A DNA stretch of 64,000 nucleotides from Pseudonocardia kujensis (lineage in GTDB: Bacteria > Actinomycetota > Actinomycetes > Mycobacteriales > Pseudonocardiaceae), in the NCBI RefSeq assembly GCF_021283305.1, contig NZ_JAJSOK010000024.1:1-64000 (forward strand). The letters run 5' to 3'. The notes under the pieces are model-generated. The model was not told the DNA's origin and searched no databases. It saw nothing but the letters and a program-made list of their open reading frames with translations. Position 1 is the stretch's first letter; each line of letters begins with the position of its first letter. Below, piece after piece: positions 31,097 through 40,232 of this stretch. Both the position numbers and the translations under genes were made by a program.

Positions 31097-32251
31097 TCAG
31101 ACGGCATGTTGACCTCCGGCGAAGCGATCTTCAGCGAAGATCATCGGGCGGCTGGTCCGCATTTGGTCCGCACTTGCTCGAGCGCGAGCCTCGTGGAGGC
31201 GGTCCGCGACCGTGTCGAGGTCGTCGGCGAACAGGTGGGCGTAGACGTCGAGGGTGACCTTCGCCGAGCTGTGGCCGAGCATCCGGGAGACCACCACGAC
31301 GGTCGCGCCGGCTTGGATCGCCAACGAAGCCGCGGTATGCCGCAAACCGTGTGGAGTGATTCCTCCGAGTCCGGCCCTCTGCGCGGCGGCGTCGAACACA
31401 TTGCGGCGGAAGTTGCCGTTGCGGAGGATGCTGCCTTTTGGCGACGGGAAGACGAGTTCTGCGGGCGAGCGCCCGGCGACGAGTTCGGCGAGATCGTCGA
31501 CAAGAAATGCCGGCACTGGGACGTCTCGCCGCTCGTGGTCTTTTGGAGTGCCGATGATCGCCTTCCCACGAACTTCGGCCATTGCGCGAGTCACGCGGAT
31601 GCGGCGGCGGAGGAGGTCGACGTCCTCGACCTGGAGGGCCACCGCCTCGCCCCAGCGCATGCCCGTGTAGCCGAGCGCGTTGATGAGGACGGCATAGTCG
31701 CCACACTCGGAGGCGAGTCGGCCGACCTCGGCGTGGGTGAGAAAGACCCTCGGCTTGGCCTTCGCTCGAGGGAGCGGAACGCCGGCGGCGGGATTGCGGC
31801 TCAGCCGTCCGTCGAGAACCGCGTAGGCCAAGGAGAGCGACAGGATTCGGTGGATGTACCGCACCGACCCGGCTGCCAGACCTGACGACGCCAGCCGTTG
31901 CAGCCACGCGGCCACATCGGCCGGCGTGACGTCCGCGATAGCGATCTGCCCCCACGTTGCAGCGAGGTGCTTGTCGACGATGCCGCCGTAGCGCGCGATC
32001 GTGGTTGGCTTCAGCTGCGACTGGGCGTCCAGCCAGGTTCGGGCCCACTCACCGACTGTGATCCGGGAGAGGTTGGGGTCGATCCACTCGCCGCGGGACT
32101 TCGATACCTCGACGCCTGCGAGCCAGCGCTCCGCGTCGATCTTCCGGGTGAAGTGTTTGGAGCGCCTTCTTGATGCCTCGGCTGCTGCCCTGGCAGAGCC
32201 AGTTGCACCAGCTCCGCTTGCTTCTCCGATGCACTGCGCCAGTGATCCATG
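31097..32251 (-). pseudogene. int: Second tyrosine integrase, no usable start (5' truncated)
   Basis: The catalytic core is intact: GYTGMRWGEAVALQ (Arg), TPKDHERRDVPV, HGLRHTAASLAIQAG, GHSSAKVTLDVYAHLF (Tyr). The core-binding domain reads KIDAERWLAGVEVSKSRGEW, ITVGEWARTWLDAQ, ARYGGIVDKHL. The same frame continues to a TAG at 32252-32254, but no ATG/GTG/TTG occurs before about 31915, inside the core-binding domain. The N-terminal beta-strand domain is unrecognisable. Probably truncated by arrival of the Abi cassette, whose promoter overlaps this end. It points at the adjacent att core as the first integrase does, so it belongs to DNA on the right. Confidence 0.7.
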
Positions 32252-32309
32252 CTACAGTGCGCTCACTACATCCCCCACGCCTCTCCACGATGCGCACTTG
32301 GGGGATTTT
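32250..32309 (+). ncRNA. Candidate short RNA / leader upstream of the Abi_2 gene
   Basis: An extended -10, TGCTACAGT (32250-32258), predicts a start near 32265. Right after it ATCCCCCA (32270-32277) pairs with TGGGGGAT (32299-32306), followed by TTTT (32306-32309): a rho-independent terminator-like structure that would give an RNA of about 45 bases. ATG of the Abi_2 gene is 28 bases further. Some AbiF-type toxins are reported to be paired with an upstream RNA; that this is one is inference. Confidence 0.4.
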
Positions 32310-32337
32310 CTCTGCCGCGGGCATGGAGGAGCGCTGC

Positions 32338-33342
32338 ATGCCTGGACGAACGCGCGCCCCACGGCCGCTGCGTCCCCGCGGCTCGCTCCCCTACGACAAG
32401 CCGCCGCTGAGCCTGAACCAACTCGTCGACAGGCTCACCGAGCGCGGGCTGCGGATCCCGGCCCCGGATCGTGCTCGAAGGTACCTGCGACACATCGGCT
32501 ACTACAGGCTCTCGCCGTACACGATCCCTTTCCAGCACGGTGGACCGAATCACCTCTTCCGCGAAGACACAGGGTTCGACGACGTGCTCGGCCTCTACGC
32601 CTCCGACCGCGCCCTTCGGTTGCTCGTCATGGACGCGCTCGAACGCGTCGAGGTCGCCGTGCGCGCCGCGCTAACCGACCGCATGTCGACGACGTACGAC
32701 GACCCGCACTGGTACACGGACGCCAGGCACTTCAACGATCGCGGCAGGCACAATCGGCTAGTGGAGATCGTTCGAACCACCTGCGACGAGCGGCTGCGCG
32801 GGACACCGGACGCCGGCGAGGACTCGCTAGTCCACCGCTCCGCCCTTGAGCACTACCTGACGACCTACGGCTCGCCCGAGCTTCCGCCGTCCTGGCTCAT
32901 GGTCGAGACCCTGACCATCGGTCAATTGGCCAGCGCATACCGCAACCTGGGTAAACGGTCCGACCGAACCGCGGTCGCCACGAGCATCGGGCTGACCGCC
33001 CCCGTGCTTGGGTCCTGGATGCACACCTACGTCCGCGTACGTAACGTCTGCGCCCACCATGGGCGGCTGTGGAACGTCGGCCTCGGCGTGTACCCGGCGA
33101 TCCCGACAACTCCCACGATCTCGTGGTTGCAGAACGCGGACTCCCTTCCGGAGAGGTCGCGAAAGCGCCTCTACCCGGTGCTGGTGTCTCTGCAGTCGAT
33201 CCTGGACTCTGCGTCTCCGCGCAGTAGGTGGGCGAAGCGGCTCCACGACCTTCTCAGCACGCGGCCGCCGATGAACCTTCGCGGCATGGGCGTCCCAGAT
33301 GGCTGGGCGGACGACGGCTTCTGGAGCCGACACCTCGCTTGA
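32338..33342 (+). CDS. Abi_2 (AbiD/AbiF-like) abortive infection protein
   Basis: 334 residues. The N-terminal signature YDKPPLSLNQLVDRLTERGL and YLRHIGYYRLSPYTIPF, then FDDVLGLYASDRALRLLVMDALERVEVAVRAAL in successive blocks, and the HEPN-type catalytic motif VRNVCAHHGRLWN (RNxxxHH). Abi_2 proteins are predicted RNases that cause growth arrest on phage infection. GGAGGAG sits about six bases before ATG 32338, so the longer open frame upstream is not used. Confidence 0.85.
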   Translation: MPGRTRAPRPLRPRGSLPYDKPPLSLNQLVDRLTERGLRIPAPDRARRYLRHIGYYRLSPYTIPFQHGGPNHLFREDTGFDDVLGLYASDRALRLLVMDALERVEVAVRAALTDRMSTTYDDPHWYTDARHFNDRGRHNRLVEIVRTTCDERLRGTPDAGEDSLVHRSALEHYLTTYGSPELPPSWLMVETLTIGQLASAYRNLGKRSDRTAVATSIGLTAPVLGSWMHTYVRVRNVCAHHGRLWNVGLGVYPAIPTTPTISWLQNADSLPERSRKRLYPVLVSLQSILDSASPRSRWAKRLHDLLSTRPPMNLRGMGVPDGWADDGFWSRHLA

Positions 33343-33705
33343 GTCCCGGCTTGAGCGGTGCTTGCGTTCGTCAGCGGGCTCCTCGGCCCGGGGCTGTCGC
33401 GAGGTTGGAGCCAACGATGATCTCTGGGTTATGAGTCGGGAGCAGTAGGTCTCTGGGCGTCTCATCCGAGCCCCCTGTAGGCCCTGACCTTGCTGGACAT
33501 TCTCGCGCCGTCTCAGCAGTGAACACCAACGATCGGCAGTTGCACCGGGTCGTGGTCACAGTTCTGGTCACGGCGGCGCCCCGAGATCCGGGCTCGCCGG
33601 TCCGCTCGTGATTGGACAGAGGTGTGACGAACCGGCCGTCTACGACACGCCCGGGGCGCTTCTGCCAGTCTGGGAGCTAGCGAGCCAGCGGACGACAGGG
33701 AGACG
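33343..33705. other. Intergenic, nothing supported
   Basis: 363 bases between the Abi_2 gene and the CadD-like gene. No ORF with plausible composition and no clear hairpin; AGGGAG at 33695-33700 is the ribosome site of the next gene. Confidence 0.6.
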
Positions 33706-34308
33706 ATGTCGCTCAGCCAGATCGGCCAGGCAGCCGGGATGTTCGCCGTCACCAACGTCGACGACATCTTGATCCTCGCACTGTTCTTCAGCCAGGCTGC
33801 CGGCCGCCGCGCCGCCGAGGTCCGGGTGGTGGTCGGCCAGTACCTGGGCTTCCTTGCCATTCTGGCCGCCTCGGTGGTCGGCGCCCTGGGGGCTGGGCTC
33901 CTCCCCGACGCGGTCATTCCCTACCTTGGCCTGCTCCCCCTCTTTCTCGGAGTTCGAGCAGCTTGGCAGGCCTGGCGCCACCGTCACGACGAGGAAGAAG
34001 ACATCCCGGAGTCCGGATCCGCCATCGGCCTTTCGATCTTGGCAGTGGCCGGCGTGACGTTCGCCAACGGCGGCGACAACATCGGTGTGTACGTCCCGGT
34101 GTTCGCCACCAGCGGCGTCGGAGGGATAGTCGCCTACTGCATTGTGTTCCTCGTACTGGTGGCGCTGTGGTGCGTTCTGGGTCGATTTTTCGCCACCCGC
34201 CCGCTCATCGCCCGGGCCCTGGGCAGGTGGGGCCACATCGTGCTGCCGGTCGTCCTGATCGGAATCGGCCTGGTCATCCTCATCGAGGGCGGGGCCTTCG
34301 GGCTCTGA
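33706..34308 (+). CDS. CadD-family cadmium resistance/permease protein
   Basis: 200 residues, five to six transmembrane helices. MFAVTNVDDILILALFFSQ and GVTFANGGDNIGVYVPVFA are the two conserved acidic motifs of CadD/LysE-superfamily permeases (NxDD and NGGDN), separated by an acidic/His loop (RHRHDEEED) that may bind metal. Probably exports Cd2+ or a similar cation or amine. Single gene; typical mobile-element cargo. Confidence 0.82.
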   Translation: MSLSQIGQAAGMFAVTNVDDILILALFFSQAAGRRAAEVRVVVGQYLGFLAILAASVVGALGAGLLPDAVIPYLGLLPLFLGVRAAWQAWRHRHDEEEDIPESGSAIGLSILAVAGVTFANGGDNIGVYVPVFATSGVGGIVAYCIVFLVLVALWCVLGRFFATRPLIARALGRWGHIVLPVVLIGIGLVILIEGGAFGL

Positions 34309-34359
34309 GCTGCGCCAGACTCGCGCTCGCTGTGAAGTGAACGGAGCGCAGCCAAGGCT

Positions 34360-35847
34360 AGTACTGCAACGGCAGTCGCGGCGTGTCGTGAGAGCTGAGC
34401 ACCGTTCGGCGGTGAAGATCACCGCGTGGTGGATCTTGCCGGGTGGGTGGCCTCGTTGGACGAGCTGGTGGAGTGGGTCGGTCGTCGGTTCGCCCGTGCG
34501 GAACCACGGGTCCGCGTCCGCGCCTACGTGCGAGGGCTACTGGCGGGTTTAGAGCGCAAGAACGCGGGGACGTTGGCCGAGCATTCCGAGGCGGTGTCCC
34601 CGGATGGGATGCAGCGGCTGCTTCGGACCGCGGACTGGGACGTTGAGGGCGTGCGCGATGACGTGCGCAGCTATGTCCTCGATGAGCTCGGGGACCCGGC
34701 CTCGGGGGTGTTCGTGTCGACGAGTCCGGGTTCATCAACAAGGGAACCCGCTCGGCCGGGGTGGCCCGCCAGTACACCGGCACCACCGAGAAGATCGACA
34801 ACTGTCAGGTCGGGGCGTTCCTGGCCTACGCGAGCTCGCGGGGGCGGGCGTTGATCGACGGGGAGCTCTACCTGCCGACCTCGTGGACCGAGGACCCGGA
34901 TCTCTGCGCGGCTGCCCGGGGATCCCCGCCGAGGTCGGGTTCGCCACGAAACCGCAGCTCGGGATCGCCATGCTCACCCGCGCCTGGCGGGCCGGGCTGC
35001 TCGACCGCGAACCCGGGTCGACAGCCGGGGCGCCGTGGGTGACCGCGGATGAGCTCTACGGCCAGAACCCGACCTTTCGCAACTGGCTGGTCGACCACGA
35101 GATCCTGTTCGTGCTGGCCACCCGCAACGACGATCTGCTGACCAGCCCGGACGGGCACCGCCGCCAAGCCAAGGTGCTGGCCACGATCGCGGGGCGCGCG
35201 ACCCCGACACCGACACCTCCGGCTGGGAACGGCGGTCGATCGGCGCCCACGGCGAACGCGTTTACGACTGAACGGCGGTCGTCCTGCACGCCGAGGGCCT
35301 GCCCGACGGGTGGGGACACTGGCTGTTGGTGCGCCGCCAGACCGAACCCCCGCACAGCAAGACCGTCCGCGAACTGGCGTTCTACTGCTGCGCCCCCCCG
35401 CGGCCACCCCGCTGTGCGAGCTGATCCGGGTGGCCGGGGCGCGCTGGGCCATCGAGGAGTGCTTCCAGGCCGCGAAGAATGAAGCTGGCCTTGACCACTA
35501 ACAGGTCCGATCATGGCGGGCCTGGTACGCCCACATCACCCTGGCCAGGCTCGCCGCCGCCTACCTCGCGACCACGCGCGCCCACGAGATCGACCGGGAC
35601 GACCATCGGGCGACCGAAAAGGGGAACCTCCAGGCCGTCACGGCGAGTCCGATGACGAGCTGATCCCGCTTTCGGCCAGCGAGATCCGCCGCCTGCTCGC
35701 CGCCGTCGCACTCGCCCCGGCCAACTGCCTGACCAGCACACTCGCCTAGTCGGCCTGGCGCCGCAGACGACAACACCAAGCCCGCGCCTGTCACCACCGC
35801 CGCCGCGGCCAACGACCACCCGTCTGCTCAACTGCCGTTTCAGTACT
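34360..35847. mobile_element. IS701-like insertion sequence, degenerate
   Basis: Terminal inverted repeats AGTACTGCAACGGCAGT (34360-34376) and ACTGCCGTTTCAGTACT (35831-35847) match at 16 of 17 positions, giving a 1488-bp element with a single broken transposase. The bases CTAG overlap its left edge, the YTAR target preference of IS701. Confidence 0.75.
34426..35830 (+). pseudogene. IS701-family transposase, multiple frameshifts
   Basis: Recognisable transposase pieces fall in successive frames: VDLAGWVASLDELVEWVG and NAGTLAEHSEAVSPDGMQ; then INKGTRSAGVARQYTGTTEK with SWTEDPD; then GIPAEVGFATKPQLGIAML, WVTADELYGQNPTFRNWL and VLATRNDD; then WGHWLLVRRQTEPP; then RWAIEECFQAAKNEAGLDHYQVRSW. At least four indels and in-frame stops (one TGA after ERVYD, later ones near 35660 and 35747) make it non-functional. 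Confidence 0.85.
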
Positions 35848-36126
35848 GATGAACACCAGCGATGGCAGCGTCATCTCGTCCGGGATCAACTACACGTTCT
35901 GGTGCGAGCTGCTCGGCGGCTGAGCGCTCCTACTACTGCAACGGTGGCGGGCGAGCTCACCGGATCTGAGGCGGCTCAGATCTGATCACCACAGGCCGCC
36001 CTGAGGATTCGCATCACCCGCCTGCATGAACGATCCATGGCGAGCTGATCGAGTGGTGAGAGGTAGAGGTTGCGCTGAAGATGTGGTGAAGACTGTGCAG
36101 AGGATCGAGGTCGTTGAGGAGGTTTA

Positions 36127-36807
36127 GTGACCCTCACTGTGTTCGTCCTGGACGATCACGAGATCGTCCGGCTCGGCGTCACCTGGCTGCTCAAGAGGGA
36201 GGACGATCTTGAGGTCGTTGGCGAGGCAGGCACTGCCGCTGAAGCGCTGGTCCGCATTCCGGCACTCCGGCCCGACGTCGCCATCATCGACGTACGCCTT
36301 CCTGACGGCGACGGGGTGTCGGTGTGCCGGGAGGTGCGGGCCACGATGAAGCTACCGCCAGCATGTCTGATACTCACCTCGCACTCCGACGACGAAGCCT
36401 TGTTCGGGTCGATCCTGGCGGGCGCCGCGGGCTACGTGCTGAAGCACGTCGCGGGCGCCCGTCTCGTCGACGCCGTACGCACTGTCGCTGCTGGGGGCTC
36501 GCTGCTCGATCCCAGAGCCACTGCCATGGTGCTGAACCGCCTTCGCAACGGAAAGGAAGACCACGAAGAAGACCCTCGCTACGCCGCCCTCTCGGCACAG
36601 GAACGTCGCATCCTCAAGCTGATCGCCGAAGGGCTGACCAATCGACAAATTGGCGCGGAACTCTACCTGGCGGAAAAGACAGTCAAGAATTACGTCTCCA
36701 CGCTGCTGCGCAAGCTCGGCCTCTCCCGCAGAACCGAGGCCGCTGTCTACGCCATCGAACGCCGTGACGGCCTGCCGTCTCGAAGGGTCCCGCGCGCCGG
36801 TCCGTGA
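36127..36807 (+). CDS. NarL/DosR-type response regulator
   Basis: 226 residues. Receiver domain with acidic pair (VFVLDDHEIVRLG), phospho-Asp in VAIIDVRLPDGDG, Thr/Ser in LILTSHSDD and Lys in GYVLKHVAGA. The LuxR HTH ERRILKLIAEGLTNRQIGAE continues LYLAEKTVKNYVSTLLRKLG, matching the DevR/DosR group (redox/hypoxia). No kinase gene is nearby, so it is an orphan here. GTG 36127 follows GAGGAGG. Confidence 0.85.
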   Translation: MTLTVFVLDDHEIVRLGVTWLLKREDDLEVVGEAGTAAEALVRIPALRPDVAIIDVRLPDGDGVSVCREVRATMKLPPACLILTSHSDDEALFGSILAGAAGYVLKHVAGARLVDAVRTVAAGGSLLDPRATAMVLNRLRNGKEDHEEDPRYAALSAQERRILKLIAEGLTNRQIGAELYLAEKTVKNYVSTLLRKLGLSRRTEAAVYAIERRDGLPSRRVPRAGP

Positions 36808-36850
36808 CGGAGGCTGGGAACGCACACACCGGGAGCGCCGCAGCGAATGA

Positions 36851-37312
36851 TGCCCCTCGGCGGCGCCGCGTGCTCAGCGCACAAAGCCGGCTGCGGCGGT
36901 GGCGCTCGGACTTTACGGCGTCCTGCAGGCGGTGGACGGATCGCTCTCAAACAGGCCGTTGATGCCTGGGCGAGCGCGCCGGAAGCGGAGAAGGGCCCGC
37001 TTCGCCAGCGCCGAGACGATTAGGTGGCTGGAGTGGGGCACCAGGAGCTATCAGAGCTTCATGTTTGGTCTCGCCTTGATCCTTCTCGGCAGCGCGGTGG
37101 CCTCGACGGCAAGACTGCCGAGAGCCCTTGGCTACGTGATGGGGCTGTCCGGTCTTGCCCATGTCGTGCAGGGTTGGGTGGTCGGATCCGAGGGCTTCCC
37201 GGTAAGCAACACGTTCGCGATCCTGGGCGGCTATGTCCTCATCCTGGCCTGGATCATATGGCTTGTTGTGGTCGCCTGGCGAACAAGGGAGTCGTCCGGA
37301 GCACCTCCATAG
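36851..37312 (+). pseudogene. Membrane protein with compensating frameshifts
   Basis: The frame gives KPAAAVALGLYGVLQAVDG, then an implausible LSNRPLMPGRARRKRRRA, then ARFASAETIRWLEWGTRSY and three to four membrane helices. In the middle (about 36944-36998) another frame reads ALKQAVDAWASAPEAEKG, which fits much better between the two parts. So two opposite indels flank this block. No good start codon precedes KPAAAVALG in frame (first GTG 36899). Decayed, or two sequence errors. Confidence 0.55.
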
Positions 37313-37473
37313 CGATCGACCCGTGGCTCTTCGCACGATCGGCGTCGGACTAGACCCCGGGCAATCGTCCCCTGGCCCGCAGCACCCTACGGCCACCGAT
37401 CCGACCCCGCCGCGCCGCCGAGCTCGTCGCTGCAGTTCAGACCCTCATGACCGAGTGCCGTTGCAGTCCTAGG

Positions 37474-38305
37474 CTAGTCACCGTCGGGCGCGGCACGCGG
37501 ATACTCGCGCTGCTCAGGGTCTTCGCGGCCTCGGCCGAACAGGCCGAGCCGCCTCGCCACGGCGCCGAGGATTTCGGTTGGCTTGGTGCCCCACGAACCG
37601 GTCCACAACGTCGACCGCCCATCCCGTCCGGGCCGACACGTCACAGGTTGCGCGGGTCCCCCGGTCGACGGCGTTGCGGTATACCGCCTGTCCCTGCATC
37701 GTGAATCAGCGCTCGGTCGAGCCGGGGTCCCGCGAGCCGCCGCCCGGTGTGAGGGTGAGGTCCTCCTGGTCGCCGTCGGAACCCAGCGTGAGCGCGTGCA
37801 CCGTGTCCGACCCGGGCCGTAGCACCACTGCGCCGGCTCCGTCGCCGAACAGGAAGGCAGTGCGCCGGTCGTTTGGGTCGATGATCGTCGAGAACGTGTC
37901 CGCGGCGATCAGCAGGACCGAGGAACGGGTCGCGACCAAGCCGTTCGCGGTGGCGAGTCCGTAGAGGCACCCCGAGCACACGGCATTCACATCGAAGGCC
38001 GGTACTGGTCCCAACCCAAGACGGGTGGCGACGAGTGGGGCCGTGGCCGGACACGTACGCTCCGGGGTAGTGGTGGCCAGCACGAGGGCGTCCACCCCGC
38101 CGATGCCGTCGTGTTCGAGGGCCCGCGCTCCGGCCTGCACGGGCGAGATCGGAGGTCGCGGTCCCCTGGTCGACGTGGTGCCGCGTCACGATGCCCGAGC
38201 GGCTCCGGATCCACTCCTCGGTCGAGTCGATCCGGGCGACGAGGTCGGCGTTCGTCACCATCCGCTCGGGGGGGCGTGCCCGATCCTGGTCCACTGCGCG
38301 TCCAT
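37474..38305 (-). pseudogene. KAS III (FabH-like) pseudogene
   Basis: From ATG 38305: MDAQWTRIGHAP, a frameshift in a run of seven C, ERMVTNADLVARIDSTEEWI, SDLA, a one-base insertion, VQAGARALEH, then the intact thiolase core with nucleophile VCSGCLYGLATAN and FLFGDGAGAVVL. A TGA at 37706-37708 follows ER, then MQGQAVYRNAVDRG and GHQAN (Asn/His motif), a last frameshift and ILGAVARRLGLF. The final about 80 residues are missing at the IS701-like end (37456-37472). Its start overlaps the desaturase stop, so it was the last gene of the lipid operon. Confidence 0.75.
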
Positions 38306-39138
38306 CACGCCATCGTGCGGGCAGCTGCCACGAAGGCCATGAGCTCGTCGAGCTTGTCGGTCCGGGCCATGGTCGCCCGGTCAAGGACCTTGATCAGGCT
38401 GTCGTAGGCATCCGTGTGGTCGTACCGGGCCGTGTCGGCGATCTTCAGCGCCCAGCGCCAGTACCCGCGCATCGTGTCGGCGAGGGGCATGCGGAATGTC
38501 GCGATGACGTCGCGGATGGGCTCGACGACAGCGTCCCCGTGGTGCTGCAGATAACGGGTGACGACGTCGGCCATGAAGGTGAAGTGCCGGGCCTCGTCCC
38601 GGGACAGCCGGGTGAGAACGTCGGTGAGCACCGGCTCGTCGATCACCGAGCGGAGCTGGCGGTAGTAGATCTGTGTCGCCTTCTCCTGCACCAGCGCGTA
38701 GGCGAAGAACTGCACCGGGTGCTCGTAGGGCAGGTCGAACCGCTGCGCCCCGACGGCCGCCAGCGAGGTTCGCAGGGCGTCCTGCTCGGAGATGCCCGCC
38801 GCTACCTGGTACCGCGCCAGAGCGCGGGCGTGGGTGTCCTCCTCGGACGCCCAACGGACGGTGAAGTGGTAGAGCTCGCGGTTGTGTGCGAACACCTCCG
38901 GCTCGACGGTGTCGTCGACCGGGAAGTGCCGCTGGTAGACGTCGAAGTATCCGGGCAGGTGATCCTCGATCACGGTCACGAACTCGACTGCCGAGCGCTG
39001 CCCCTCGGTGAGCCGGTCCGCGTCCGCGGCCGCCCAGGCGAAGGAGCTCTCCGCGTCCCAGCGCCGCTCCGGAGTCGCCGCCGCGAGGTAGGTGTCGACG
39101 GCCGGGGCGAGCTGGGCGGCGGTCAGCAGCCCGTTCAC
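38305..39138 (-). CDS. Acyl-ACP desaturase-like diiron protein
   Basis: 277 residues, all helical. Carboxylate/His pairs WASEEDTHARAL (EExxH) and LSRDEARHFTF (DExxH) are the two iron-binding motifs of the soluble stearoyl-ACP desaturase family (mycobacterial DesA type). It would insert a double bond, or oxidise, an acyl chain on an ACP; an ACP gene is in the same operon. GTG 39138 overlaps the methyltransferase stop; the open frame extends further upstream only as shadow sequence. Confidence 0.75.
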   Translation of the reverse strand: MNGLLTAAQLAPAVDTYLAAATPERRWDAESSFAWAAADADRLTEGQRSAVEFVTVIEDHLPGYFDVYQRHFPVDDTVEPEVFAHNRELYHFTVRWASEEDTHARALARYQVAAGISEQDALRTSLAAVGAQRFDLPYEHPVQFFAYALVQEKATQIYYRQLRSVIDEPVLTDVLTRLSRDEARHFTFMADVVTRYLQHHGDAVVEPIRDVIATFRMPLADTMRGYWRWALKIADTARYDHTDAYDSLIKVLDRATMARTDKLDELMAFVAAARTMA

Positions 39139-39971
39139 CGCGCGTTCCTCAGCACGAGCGCGTAGTGCTTGGTGGTGTAGCCCCACCCGGCGTTGGAGAC
39201 GTCGAGGTAGTGCTCCAGCTGCGCCGCGATCCCCGGCCGGACTGCGTCGAGTGCTGCCGCGCCGGTCCGCACGTTCTCGCTCCACTGCTCGATCGTGCGG
39301 TGGTAGTGCCAGGTCAGGTCGAGCGTCGTCTCGATCGAGAAGCCGACGTCCTCCGCGGCCGCGACAAGCTCGGACAGCGGGCGCAGCTCGCCGTTGCCGA
39401 AGATGCTCCGCCGCACGAAGTCGGTCCCGTCCACCCGGTCGAAGCGGGCACGGGTCGCCGCGTTGCGGAAGCAGGACTCCGAGACGTACATGCGGCCGTC
39501 GCGGCGCAGCAGCCCGCGCGCTTTGGCGAACACGGCTTGCAGGTCCGGCATGTGCACGACGGAGCCGAGCGCGGTGACCGCATCCAGCCCGCGCGGCAGC
39601 TCGGTCGCATCCTCGAACGGGCTGGTGATGACCCGGACCCGGTCTGCGAGCTCGAGCTCCCGGGCACGCTTCTCGACGTACTCCCGCTGCCGCCGCGCCG
39701 GACTGATGCCGGTGACATCGCAGCCGTGGACGCCCGCGAGGTGCAGGACCAGGGCGCCCCAGCCGGAGCCGATGTCGAGCACGCGCGAGCCTGGCCGCAC
39801 GTGCACCAGGTCCGCAACGACATCCATCTTCCGCCGCTGGGCCTCGTCCAGGGTCTCCTTCCCGGTGTCGAACCAGCCAGAGCTGTACTTGCGGGACTCC
39901 CCGAGGAACAGCCCGAAGATTCGAGGGTCGAGGTCGTAGTGCTGGTTGGTCGGGTGCTCGAGCGTGGTCAT
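39135..39971 (-). CDS. SAM methyltransferase, cyclopropane/mycolate synthase-like
   Basis: 278 residues. HYDLDPRIFGLFLGESRKYSSGWF and RVLDIGSGWGALVLHLA (SAM motif I) are typical of cyclopropane fatty acid / mycolic acid methyltransferases, followed by VTGISPARRQREYV. It transfers a methylene or methyl group to a double bond, likely that made by the neighbouring desaturase. Overlaps the ACP gene start and the desaturase gene. Confidence 0.82.
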   Translation of the reverse strand: MTTLEHPTNQHYDLDPRIFGLFLGESRKYSSGWFDTGKETLDEAQRRKMDVVADLVHVRPGSRVLDIGSGWGALVLHLAGVHGCDVTGISPARRQREYVEKRARELELADRVRVITSPFEDATELPRGLDAVTALGSVVHMPDLQAVFAKARGLLRRDGRMYVSESCFRNAATRARFDRVDGTDFVRRSIFGNGELRPLSELVAAAEDVGFSIETTLDLTWHYHRTIEQWSENVRTGAAALDAVRPGIAAQLEHYLDVSNAGWGYTTKHYALVLRNAR

Positions 39972-40222
39972 CCGTCGAGCGCCTTTCGCACCACGCCTGC
40001 CACGTCGGCGATGGTGCTCACGCCGAAGACGTCGTCGTCCTCCAGCTCCACGTCGTACTCGCGCTCGATCCGGGCGATCAACCGCAGCACCTTGATGGAG
40101 TCCGTGCCCTCGACCTCGCGCAGGTCGGTGTCGGTGGCGAGCTCGCCGGCGGGCACGGCCAGCACCTCGGCGACGATCGCGCGGACGATATCGGTGATCT
40201 GGTCGGCGATGGGGACGGACAT
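39968..40222 (-). CDS. Acyl carrier protein
   Basis: 84 residues. Four-helix ACP with phosphopantetheine Ser in EGTDSIKVLRLI (Ser of DSIK) and acidic helix II. It carries the acyl chain for the desaturases, methyltransferase and FAAL. Overlaps the methyltransferase gene (ATGA). Confidence 0.9.
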   Translation of the reverse strand: MSVPIADQITDIVRAIVAEVLAVPAGELATDTDLREVEGTDSIKVLRLIARIEREYDVELEDDDVFGVSTIADVAGVVRKALDG

Positions 40223-40232
40223 GGCGGGCTCC

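Larger units (their letters stand above)
35934..37472. other. Segment between IS701-like ends carrying a regulator and a membrane gene
   Basis: ACTGCAACGG at 35935-35944 (left-end type) and TGCCGTTGCAGT at 37456-37467 (right-end type), next to CTAG at 37469-37472, bracket a response regulator and a damaged membrane gene but no transposase. It could be a passenger unit moved by the IS701-like element, or two solo ends. The 279 bases 35848-36126 before the regulator hold no supported gene. Confidence 0.4.

Noticed and set aside
35850-35925. 24-codon ORF after the IS701-like element
   Set aside because: Too short, with no ribosome site and no recognisable family.
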